This document shows positions 34,561 to 44,923 of a DNA stretch of 64,000 bases, piece after piece (position 1 is the first letter of the stretch; the number at the start of each line of letters is the position of its first letter). This stretch comes from Capsicum annuum (Eukaryota > Streptophyta > Magnoliopsida > Solanales > Solanaceae), in the NCBI RefSeq assembly GCF_002878395.1, contig NC_061118.1, positions 129,009,996 through 129,073,995 of the forward strand. The letters run 5' to 3'. A model generated the notes under the pieces. That model did no database searches. It saw nothing but the letters and a program-made list of their open reading frames with translations, and was not told the DNA's origin. The translations under genes were made by a program, and so were the position numbers.

Positions 34561-35560
34561 CTAATGAGATGGTATTAGAATGAATGGGGAGTTCTTTAGT
34601 ACTCAAAGTGAGGTTTATCTCTTATCTTAGAGCTCAAAAAATAATTTCAAAATGGTGTCTATATCATCTAGTTCAAGTTAAGGATTCAGACTCTGAAAGT
34701 CATTTATGTAATCTATCCCTCTGGTTAGTGAATTTCCTGAAGTGCTTTCTGATTATCTTTTTAGAATCCTTCCTTATAGTGAAAGATATTTTATGAATGA
34801 TCTTCTACCGAATACTCGTCCTACTTTCATTCCTCCTTATATGATGGCTCCCACTGAATTAAAAGATCTAAATGAGAAGTTAAAGGATTTTCTTTATAAG
34901 GGTTTCATTCATCTTAGTGTTTCTCCATGGGGTCCTCATGTACTTTTTGTGCGAAAGAAAGATGGGTCTCTTTGAATGTGAATAGATTATCATAAATTAA
35001 ATAAAGTGATAGTGAAGAATAAGCCTTTTCCTAGGTTTGATTACTTTTTTGATCAGCTTCAGGGTGCTTGATATTTTTCTTAGATTGATCTTTATTTGGG
35101 TTATCATCAGTTGAAAATATGGGACGTTGATACTCCAAAAATTGCTTTCCAAACTCGAGATTATCACTATGAGTTTTTGGTGATGTCATTTGCGTTGACA
35201 AATGCTCCAGCTGCTTCTTGCATCTTATGAATTGGGGTTTTAGGCAGTTTCTGTATTTGTTTGCTATAGTCTTCATTGATGACATCTTGGTATACTCTAA
35301 GAGTGAGGAGGATCATGCTAATCACCTTTAAATTGTGTTACAGATTATTAAGGAACAAAAGTTGTATGCTAAATTTTCTAAGTGTAAGTTTTGGTTTAAT
35401 ATGGTGACTTTTCTTTGGCATGTTTTTTCTAGTGAGGGGATCATAGTGGATCCACAGAAAGTCAAGGCTGTTAAGAAATGGCCTAGACCCACGACTCCAG
35501 CCAAAATTAGGAGATTCTAAGGTTTGGCTGGGTATTATAGATGGTTTGTAGAGAGTTCCT
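34561..35560 (+). pseudogene. Element F reverse transcriptase remnant
   Basis: The lead-in at 34742-34975 gives LLPNTRPTFIPPYMMAPTEL, SPWGPHVLFVRKKDGSL and a stop. Then [31 protein letters not shown] and [14 protein letters not shown] follow with further stops. The active-site box reads VFIDDILVYSKS near 35270-35310 in a different frame. The thumb and connection block is at 35335-35520 (LYAKFSKCKFWFNMVTFLWH, VDPQKVKAVKKWPRP). Both catalytic Asp regions are present, but stops and shifts remove function. Confidence 0.88.
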
Positions 35561-36110
35561 CATATATTACTATTCCACAGACAAGGTTGACTCTGAAGAA
35601 GGTTAAGTTTTTGTGGTCCGATCCTTATGAGGGTAGTTTTGAGAAGTTGAAGTATAAGTTGACTTCTGCACCAATTTTAACCCTATCCGAGGGTACTGGC
35701 AGTTTTGTTATGTTTTGTGATATGTCTTATATGGGACTGGTTTGTGTTTTAATACAACATAGTAAGGTTGTGGCCTATGCTTCTAGGAAGTATTTGGTTC
35801 ATTAAAGGAATTATTTGACTCACAATTTAGAGTTGGCGGCTGTGGTTTTTCTTTGAAGATTTGTTGCCATTATCTGTATGGGGTGTATGTGGATATGTAT
35901 TCGGATCATAATAGCTTGTAGTATGTGTTTACTCAAAATAAGTTGAATCTCACGTAGACTACCATCGAGGTAAAGCTAATATGGTTGCTGATGCTCTTGG
36001 AAAGTTGTCTATGAGGATCTTATCCCATCTCAATGAGGAGAAAAGAGGATTAGTGAGGGATATTCCTAGTTGGGCTAACTTGGGAGTTTATCTTTTAGAC
36101 TTCAAGGATG
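35561..36110 (+). pseudogene. Element F RNase H remnant
   Basis: Within 35524-35805 the plus strand gives TSAPILTLSEGTGSFVMFCD, MGLVCVLIQHSKVVAYASRK. It continues in other frames with LTHNLELAAVVF-like and GVYVDMYSDHNSL-like pieces to about 36010. The first Asp (FCDMS) and the Glu region are visible. It ends before the integrase zinc-binding region. Confidence 0.82.
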
Positions 36111-36860
36111 GGGGAGTGATTATTTAAAAGGGGTCAAATCATTTCTTGGTGTTGGGGCAAAGGAGAATCAATCTTTGGATCCCATACATATGCAGATTAA
36201 GGATGATGTGAGTCAACAAAAAGTTATGGATTTTGAAAATAGAGGAGGATGGTATCTTGAAGTATTAAGGTAGGATGAGCATTACTGATATTTATGGGCT
36301 GCGGGAAAGAATTTTAACTAAGGCTTAAGAGTCCAGATATGCAGTTCATCCAGGTTCAACTAAGATGTATCATGACTAGAAGAAAATCTACTAGTGGAAC
36401 AATATGAAGAAGAATGTGGCAAATTTTGTTACCAAATGCATGGTTTGTCAGCAATCTAAGGTTGAGCATTTGAGGCCTGGTGATATGTCTCAAGAAATAG
36501 AGTTTCCTATGTGAAAGCGGGAGATGATCAATATGGATAGTCACGGTATCGCAATCAATATAATTCTCTTTTGGTCATTATCAATATAATGACAAAGTCT
36601 GCTCACTTCTAGCCTATGAGGACTAAATACTCAGGAGAGGATTACGCTAAGTTGTTTATTTAGAAGATTATGAAGTTTCATGGTGCGCCAGTGTCAATTA
36701 TTTCAAACTGAGGTTCACAATTTTCTTCACACTTCAGGCATTTATTTTAGAAAAGTTTGGTACACAAGTGAACCTTAGCACCATTTCCACCATCAAAAGA
36801 TGGATAAGTAGAGCATACTATTCTGACTTTGGAGGATATGCTAAGGGCTTGTGTGATGAG
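36111..36860 (+). pseudogene. Element F integrase remnant (3'-truncated)
   Basis: The zinc-binding region (SRYAVHPGSTKMYHD near 36335-36375; CMVCQQSKVEHLRPG near 36440-36480) and core pieces (FGTQVNLSTIF near 36755-36785, IC-GLV type end near 36850) are readable in changing frames. Similarity stops near 36855, before the core's end, so the C-terminus, chromodomain and polypurine tract are missing. The next 105 bp (36861-36965) match nothing I recognise. Confidence 0.78.
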
Positions 36861-36965
36861 CCACTTGTTAATTTTTTTTATCTAAGAATCCATATGCTTA
36901 TGATTTGCCAGGATCTTTGTCTATGTTTCCGCGATGTTACTTGGCTGTGTATTATGCTGCTGCTA

Positions 36966-37500
36966 GATTCCCCCAGTGATGATAATTGAAATAACATGAT
37001 GATATTATCTTGCAAGTGTAATTGGTATGATGAAAACAATAGTGTATGCCTTAATGGATGATTATGGTTCAATGAATATGAATGTATAGATGTTTTAATT
37101 AGGTTAAATTATGTAGCTCACCATGAACATGTAGGTCCCAGAGAGGATGAACACTAGAAACCATATTTATCGGCGTGGGGGACTTTATGACCGTGTGCAT
37201 AGTTCACACACACACACATATATATATTGGTATGGTTAAGAGTCTGGTTTGCTCTGGACCTTCCTTAGATTTCCCTGGTTCATACGGCTACACGCATTGG
37301 GGCCCAATCAGCAGGGAGAGAGATGGACCCAACTAGTAGGGGGAGCTAGACCCCTATAGCCAGTGGTTTTGATGACCGGAAAGCTACACAGTCCAGGATA
37401 ACATTTTAAAATATTATGCTAAACCTTGATCCCTATCAAGACATTATACAGTATATGTATCTATACTATGTGCATGTGATTTTACTGTGGTTTGCACTCT
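36966..37500 (+). repeat. Partial family-3 LTR, first copy
   Basis: About 530 bp matching 38450-38990 in the same orientation, from TGATAATTGAAATxxCATGATGATATTA to TTTTACTGTGGTTT. It contains a CA/TA microsatellite (37205-37229) at the same LTR position as in the second copy. It follows the truncated integrase of F directly. Confidence 0.75.
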
Positions 37501-39072
37501 TAGAATAGGAATCCATTTTTAGAAAGCTCCTAGCTTTCGCTCTTCTCATGACCAAAACAGTGAGGTGGACCAAGGTTTCTGTCTTAGTAACGAATAAGAC
37601 TTCACAAAACATAGCTTCTGGTCATGAGTCGTAGAGTGTGTGTGACACGCAACCATACAATTAAGAATTCCCTATGTCACTGCCTAGATAATGAGTTCAG
37701 GCAATGACTCTTACTCAGTCGTCATGGGTGGTGACACGACCTGTAACGACTGGGTATTTTTTCCTGCATTTTAAATAAGGGTATTTGGGTCATTTATCTC
37801 TTTCTCCAATTAAAACCACGAACATAAAACACTTAAAGAGGGTTATTTTAATCACTTTAACAATCATAAACTACTCTCTACTCTCTCAAATCCCCCAAGT
37901 CAACAACTAGTGTTTCTTAAGGTTGATCATCTAGGGCTTTAAGATTGGTTTCTTCTCCATAACTTTTGATATCTCAAACATGTAATCTTTTCCCTTAAAT
38001 TTGTTTTCTCTAAAGGCATGGGTTTCATTGCTATTCATGTGGATTTAAATGTGGAATTGAGTTGGATTGAGGGTCTTGGAATGATGATTACTTGAATTAG
38101 TTTTTATGGATATGATGCATTTATTTATGCTTTATTTATGTATTTTGAAACCCATTGGGGTGTATGTGCATGGTGATTACGATGGTGGTCAAAGCATTTC
38201 CCTAAATTGATTTCATAAACTTTTGGAGGGCATGGATTCCTCCAACTTTATGGATTTTTGTAATTGAATTGATAATTTCCCAACCCAACCTTATGAAATT
38301 GGTTTTAACACATAAGTATATACATGTTGAATTTTTCTTGGAACTATTGCATTACATAAAAGGATAGTGAAACATAAATGGTTTTAAATTAAACCTTTGG
38401 GGTCGTGGATTCCCCCATGTTAATGAATGATTGGAACTTATGGGGTAGTGGATTTCCTTACTTGATGATAATTGAAATGGCATGATGATATTAGCTTGCA
38501 AGCATAATTGGTATTATGATACCAATAGTATATGCCATAATGGATGATTTGTTTCAATGAATGAGAATGTGTAAAAGTTTTAATTGGTCTAAAAAGAGGT
38601 TGTGTAGCTCACCGTGAACGTGTAAGTCACCGGAAGGATAAATATTGGAAACCACATTTTCTGGTGTGAGGGTTTTAATAACTGTGTGTATATTTCACAC
38701 ACACACACACACACATATATGTATGTATATTGGGTTGGTTGGAGCGCTATTCCTTGGATTGCCCTGGTTCGTGCCGCTACATGCATTGGGGTCCAACCAG
38801 CAGGGAGAAAGCTGGAACCAACTAGCAGGGGAGAGCTAGACCCATATGACCATGGGTTTTAGATGGAGGGAAAGTTACACAGTTCAGTGTAATGTTTTAA
38901 TATCTCATGCTAAACCTTGTTGCCTATCCTGACATTATATATTATATGTATGTATACTGTGTGCATGTATTTTACTGTGGTTTTGGACTTTGTATTATTT
39001 TATTCCTTCCCTGAATTACATTCTAGTTCTCACCCTTCTGAACATTTTTGGATGCTATATCCCCATGAGATC
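37501..39072 (+). repeat. Partial family-3 LTR, second copy, interrupted by element H
   Basis: The U3 segment at about 37600-37760 has the GTCATGAGTCGTA and GTGACACGACCTG dyad-type motifs seen in the D LTRs (53080-53340). The middle matches 36966-37500 and the CA repeat lies at 38696-38716. The LTR is cut at AGATC (39068-39072), where the H LTR starts TGTAATACCCC. The remaining LTR end is not found after H. Confidence 0.7.
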
Positions 39073-41600
39073 TGTAATACCCCGTATTTCCCTAGCTTAG
39101 TTAACTCTCAAAACATGGGTGATCCGATATAATATTTTCTAAATACTCGATATTTTTCAGTTTAGAGTCTTCCATTGTGTAGGAAATTGAATTATCTTTC
39201 CAACGATATAAAATTTGCCTAAATCCAATAACCGGGTAAGAAGTTATGGCTATTTTAAGTTTCAGTTGTTAAACACCGTAATTCAGGCCAGTAGCGCATC
39301 ACAGAGTAAATTTTTAGTTTCCAGTAAGGTACCGCGATATCGGCGCATCGCGCCAAAGCTCATTTTCATGTTTGTCAATTTCCATTGAACCAATGTGATT
39401 GTACCGCATCGCGCAGAGCTTCCAGGGTCCATCCAGTATTGCAACGCGATTTCACCATGTCATGCCACAAGCCAGATTCTGAGTTGTCATGTTTTGGTGG
39501 CTTGGTGCGATAGCGGTGCATCGCGCCAGGGCCCAAAATTAGGTATTTTAATGATGAAAATTAAAAACGTTCTAGGGGTAATAGGTTCTTTTCCATGACC
39601 CAGATCAGCCTTAAACACAAAATTATTCCCTAAATACCCTATTATATCTTTATTCACTCATTTTTCTCAAGATTTAAAACCTTCTCTCTCAAAGAGGCAA
39701 AAATTCTAGTTCAAGAAAACAAGTTCAATCCTCAAGAAATCCTCCAAGAACCTTAGAGAAAGAATCTTCTAAGGTATATCAGGTGTTGGGTCCATTTCAC
39801 CCATGAAGTCCAAGAACCCTTTTTAAACTACAAGATCTTAGATTCATGATTTCCATGTTTGAATTAGATTGAATTCATGTTCATGATATCAGTTAGGTTT
39901 CAATCCACGATTTAAATGCAATTTTCATGATTTAATATGTGATTATCTTGATAAACCCTTGAATTTACAGATTTATTAATGTATCGTGATGTTCATGTGT
40001 TGGCCATTACTATGTAAATAATCCATGCTCCCCAAGTGTTTGCTAAATTTCCTATATGAAGTAAATAGTGGAATCATGACATGTTATTATGTGGTCTCAA
40101 TCATGCACAAGATTATGCCCTATAAATGTTTGATGAAATTCTTATGTGATTTGACTAGTGAAAGCATGACATATTATTATATGATCCTACTCATGCACAA
40201 GATCACGTATTTCAAATGTTTGATAAAATGTCCAAATGAGTGCATTGTTGGAAAGTAAATGTTGTTATGCCTTTATGATTAGGTTATGTCTTTCTTTTTA
40301 TGCTATCGAGTCCTGGAGGTATTTAATACCCGAAAATCTAGTTGTTTACCTAGAGCCAGTGTCAGTTACACAGTAGTATCAGTCATGTCATGATCAGTAG
40401 AACTCAGTCAGTTACAGAACTCAGGAAAACTCAATAGGCTCAGTATTAGTCCAGTTTAGTTTAGAATACTCAGTTCTGTGTCTTTGAGTTGGGAGTAGGA
40501 TTCAACACCAAGCGAGCCTAGGGATGGGGGCTTACCCGTTAGTTAGGACTGGGTCCCTAGAAGCAATCCCTAAGTTCCATAACTACGTATCTAGCGTAGG
40601 TTATGAGATGTCACCTGTTAGATAGGACTAACATACTCAGGGATAACCCACTTTTTTAGGCCTGATCTCAGGGGTCACCCGTTAGCTAAGACTGACTCCA
40701 CAACATTTATTAGTACCCGTGGCACGGTGCTAACATCCTACTAATTAGGGTTATAGATTGGACCTCAACTCAGTTATCTTTGACTATTTGGGGCATGTTG
40801 GTTAGATGATTACCTTCCATAGTCTCAGTTTTAGCCTCAGTTTAGAATTCATTTTAGTTCTATAGAATCAGGATTATCAGATACAGTCACTTAGTATCAG
40901 TAATTCAGCTATCAGTAACTTCAGATATCAGTTACTCAGTTATCAGAACTTAGTACTTAGCTTTAGAAAAAGTTCAGTTACAGTCAATACGTATATGTGT
41001 AGTATTGCATACTCAATGATTTCCCTAGTATCAGTTATCCATGTACTCTTATATTCAGTTACTCTATATCATTCAGTCAGTCATTGTTCATGCATATGAA
41101 CCCTTGTATTCAGACTTACCTTATCTAGCATACTAGTACATTCCATGTACTGACCACATACTCTTTCTTTGTGCTATGATTTCTCATATCATGGGTTCGG
41201 ATGCTCAGGATCTTAACTGTGTTTAGACAGATCTAGTCAGCAGTTGCAAATTTAGTAGTGAGTCCTCATCTATTGGGGATATGATTTATTTCAGTTTATC
41301 AGTAGTTCAGTAGCTGGAGTTAGTTGGGGGCTTGCCCCATTAACTCCATATTTAGACATTTCAGTTAGAGGCTTTTGGACTAGACCAATTCAGACTGTTT
41401 AGTTTTCAGATATTTCTACCAGATGTTATATTTTATCAGTATTTTAGATTTTGAACTTTATGGCATTTCAACCTATTTTTTACATTTATTTCAGTATTAC
41501 TATTTAGTGCTCACAGCAAATATTAGTCATGGGTTAGCTTGAGGTCCTTCAGGGTCGTAAGCACTGTGTGGCATCCAGGGTGTGCTCTTGAGGTGTTACA
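39073..41600 (+). repeat. 5' LTR of element H
   Basis: 2528 bp, TGTAATACCCCG to GGTGTTACA. It has the same family sequence as LTR2 of the array on the other strand. Between about 39283 and 39530 it holds four to five units that pair a CGCGAT-type half site with a GCATCGCGCC-type half site, separated by TTTGTCAATTTCCA-type spacers. Confidence 0.9.
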
Positions 41601-41603
41601 AAC

Positions 41604-41616
41604 TTGGAATCAGAGC
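41604..41616 (+). other. Primer binding site of element H
   Basis: TTGGAATCAGAGC, three bases after the LTR end. It differs by one base from the initiator-Met-type site TTGGTATCAGAGC. Confidence 0.85.
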
Positions 41617-41823
41617 ATAAGGAACAAAATAGTCCTAAGGAGTCTTAAAGATGGATCAAGTAGAATCTTGTTAATGGGTGTGTAGCACCCCATTCCTATG
41701 GACAGGAAGTTATGAGGTGCTTTAGGAAAACTTTTCCTTCTTTCAGTATTCATGTAGTGCGAGCGAACATGAGCTTAAGTTAAATTCTCAGTTTAATCCT
41801 TCTCTTACTTTTGGTTACAGAAC

Positions 41824-42960
41824 ATACCTCCCAAAAAGATTAACGAAAGAAGAACTGAAAATCAGTCAGCACCTCTACTCGTTCAGGCAGATCCCCTGAA
41901 TAAGCATGTCTCCTATGCAGAATTTAGAGTTGCATTTACTCCTATAGCTAACTCCATAATAGCTCAGAATGAACGACCAGCTGCTGTTCAGGCCAATCCA
42001 ATGGCCAATACTGCTGCAGCCAGGATTTGAGACTTCACCCAAATGAATCCCCCCTATTCTAAGGATTTAAGTCAAAATATGATCCACAAGAGTTCCTCGA
42101 TCAGGTTTAAAAAGTTACAGATATCATGGGAGTAACTTTCAGTGAGAGTGCTGAGATAGCTGCTTATCAGCTACAAGATGTAGCTCATACGTGGTTTAAG
42201 AAGTGGAAGGTAGACAGGGGAAAAAATGCATAGCCCATAGAATGGGAAGGGTTTGATACTGCTTTTCTAGATAGATTCTTTCCCTTAGAGATGAGAGAAG
42301 CCAAGGTGTTAGAGTTCATCAATCTCAGGCAAGGCAGTATGAGGGTGAAAGAGCATTCCCTTAAGTTTACTCAGTTAGCCAGGTATGCTCCCCATGTATT
42401 ATCAGACAATAGGTCTAGAATGCGTAAGTTTATGTATGGGGTGTCAGATAGTGTGGTTAAGGAGTGTAAAACTGTGATGTTGATTAAAGAGATGGACATC
42501 TCTATGCTTATGGTCCATGCTCAATAGATTAAGGAGCAGAAGCTTAAGATAAAGGAGAGAGAGAACAAGAGAGCTAGAATAGGTAGTTTTAATTTCGATC
42601 GGCCTAAGACAGAGAGCAGCAACTGTTCCCAGTTTCATCCAAAATCTTTAGTTCCAGCTCCGTCCTCAGCTAGTGCGCTAGTACCAAAGTTTAAGAATGG
42701 CAGTCTTGATGGGGCGCCAGGCTCTAAAACCTAGGGTAGTGTAAGTAGTGGTCGTACCCATCCACTTTGCGAAGAATGTCGTAGACATCACCTAGGTACA
42801 TGTAAAGCTGGTAGTGATGTATGTTTTGGATCTGGTAAGCCAAGCCACTGGATGCGAGTGTAGAATTATGGCTCAAAGGTGAAATATTTGCGCCAACAGG
42901 GTCAGTACAACCATCCTTCAGTCCGGTTGCCCGAATCGGTATGGTGTAACTTCCAGAGTC
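41824..42960 (+). pseudogene. Element H gag remnant with zinc knuckles
   Basis: The start codon position reads ATA followed by PPKKINERRTENQS, so the Met codon is lost relative to copy C. RIxDFTQMNPP then has an in-frame stop and a shift. At 42291-42527 the capsid tail is well kept (REAKVLEFINLRQGSMRVKE, RSRMRKFMYGVSDSVVKECK, MLIKEMDISMLMVHAQ). The knuckles at 42760-42870 read CEECRRHHLGTCKAG and CFGSGKPSHWMRV, with a Cys to Ser change in the second. Confidence 0.87.
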
Positions 42961-43261
42961 GCCAATGGGCAATGCCCAAATAGGCTTTATACACTTTAGT
43001 TCACATAAGGTTAGGAAAGCTCTCCTGACATGGTTACTGGTACGTTACAGATCTTTCATTTACATGTTTTGTCTTATTAGATCTAGGACCTTCTCTATTT
43101 TTTGTAATTCCTTACATAGCAGTCGATTTCAAGTCAGACCAGAAACCTTAAAATAACTTTTCTTATATCACGACAGGTATACAGAAACTGTTCGGTTATA
43201 ATAACTCAGAAAGTTAAGTCTTTAGATTTTAGTAGTAATACCAGTATGTGTAGAAAAATAG
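42961..43261 (+). pseudogene. Element H protease trace
   Basis: AxALYTLVHIRLGK-like text at 42965-43030 is followed in other frames by LDLGPSLFF and VIPYIAVDF, then by RYTETVRL-type and QKVKSLDF-type pieces up to about 43230. This is the start of the protease domain as in copies B and C. The rest of pol is missing from here. Confidence 0.65.
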
Positions 43262-44640
43262 TTGGAGAGGTTGATGCCCAAAACTTCATTACCTAAGTGC
43301 AAAGTTTTGCACTTCACCTATCACGATATCTACTCATGCCTTACATGTCAACTCTATGATCATAGCTCTTATTCGTGCATGTTATCAAAATTGTTATACG
43401 TTTGCAGTTTCTTGTATGACAAGTTCAAGTTTCCTCAGAGTTACGAATCATGTTCCATGATTATGTAAACTCTAAAATCAGGTCATGCGGCTCATGACTT
43501 ATGTACTCCTACCTTACAGTGTGCTCAGTTTTCATGACTTATTCTATACTCCTAAAGATCATCTAAATTCAGATTTTATCATGTATATCCTCAGTTTAGA
43601 TCTCTTGATAAAGTCTAGGATGTTGATGTTCTACTCCTCAGGCCTCAGTTATGTGTCAAGTTTAGTATAGTGTCCATTCATGCTTCAGGTCCCCATGTTT
43701 TAACCTTCAGTGAACTCTCCTTATGAAATAATGTAGTGATGAGCAGTTGCTTAGAAAAGAGAGAGTAAATGTTTCATATTAAGAAAAGATTGTTGCATGC
43801 TAGTTTTACACGAGGCTGTAGTTATAAAGATAGGCATGAATATCATGATGATGTGTAAGGGGCTTAAAGCATTTTGGAGATTTAAGTAGGATTGAAAATA
43901 TTAGGAGAATTGAGTCCATCTCAGACCTCAGTAGGTAGAGTTATTAGCGAACATATCATAGAATTTTAGCTATGTTGTGGTTTCTTATTTAGACATCTCA
44001 GCAGACCATGCCAAGATTTCCTTGCCCCCTAAAGTCAGTAGATCTTTATATAAAGAGTGTCAAGAAATGTTCCAGTTGAGTATAAGTTTTTGGTATGAGT
44101 TAGTCCATAAAGCCAAGAATTCAGTTTAGCAGTCAGGCGGATAAGTTTGTATGGTTTCCCATCTTTCCATCCAGTCGCCCTATCCGAAGTCTCCCAAATA
44201 TGCCCATTCCAAAATGGAGCATCCTAGTAGTTACGAATTCATCCCAGTTCATGTATCATTCCTCAGTTTCATATTCCAGATATTCAGTCACGATTCAATT
44301 CATAGGTGCCCCGTGCATCATCTTAGCTTTTCCTCAGTATCTCAACCAAGTCATCATTCTTCGAGGGACATAATGTCCCAAGGGGGAGATGCACTATAAC
44401 CCCTGAGCTTTCATCTCCTAAACCTTTTAGTTTCTCTTCATATAATGAATCTAGTTTGGAGTATTGGGTACTCATAAGTTGACCCTCCCATTCCAAATCT
44501 TAGTGATATGACATGTATTAAATAAATTAGTTTAGTTCATGATATTTAGTTCATATATCATATTTCAGACCCAGTCATGATCTCACGTTCCCGTTCATAC
44601 GTGTTCAGTAAGTGATCTCAAGTTTATTAGTATTTTTAGT
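43262..44640 (+). other. Foreign segment inside element H with extra polypurine tract
   Basis: Unlike the pol of its relatives, this stretch has no polymerase or integrase motif. Near its end, CCCAAGGGGGAGAT (44377-44390) followed by GCACTATAACCCCTGAG looks like a polypurine tract and the first bases of an unrelated Gypsy LTR. The segment before it resembles a pre-LTR spacer. After about 44640 the H family's own spacer resumes (TTAAGGTAACAGTCTTCC). Part of another element therefore seems to have replaced pol. Confidence 0.5.
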
Positions 44641-44923
44641 TTAAGGTAACAGTCTTCCCTAGATTTACTCAATTCCATGTTCAGTTACAGTTATAAACTT
44701 GGTATCCATTACCATTGCATATTCAGTCATGCATTAATGGATCAGTTCAGTAATGTACTCATGTATCAGATATGTATGTTCAGTGTAAGAGCTTAGTTTG
44801 TCAGTAGTTTCAATCATGTAGTCATGCTTCAGTTGTGCATGTTCAATTTGTAAACTCAGTCTATTAGTGTCTCTCAGCTTAATCAGTCTCATTCGAGATC
44901 GAATATTCCCAAAGGAGAGATAT
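44641..44923 (+). other. Element H 3' spacer and polypurine tract
   Basis: Matches the reverse complement of 8870-9190 in copy C. The tract at 44908-44923 (CCCAAAGGAGAGATAT type) precedes LTR start TGTAATACCC at 44924. Confidence 0.8.

Noticed and set aside
37740..37760. TGTAACGACTGGG as an LTR start
   Set aside because: Alignment with the D LTR places this well inside U3, next to the GTGACACGAC motif, not at the terminus.
39283..39530. Spaced repeats that could suggest a CRISPR array
   Set aside because: Units are imperfect dyads in a plant LTR, occur in every full LTR of the family, and have related rather than unique spacers.
44151..44399. 82-codon Ser/His-rich open frame in element H
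   Set aside because: No similarity to any retroelement domain that I can see; it lies in a spacer just before a polypurine tract.
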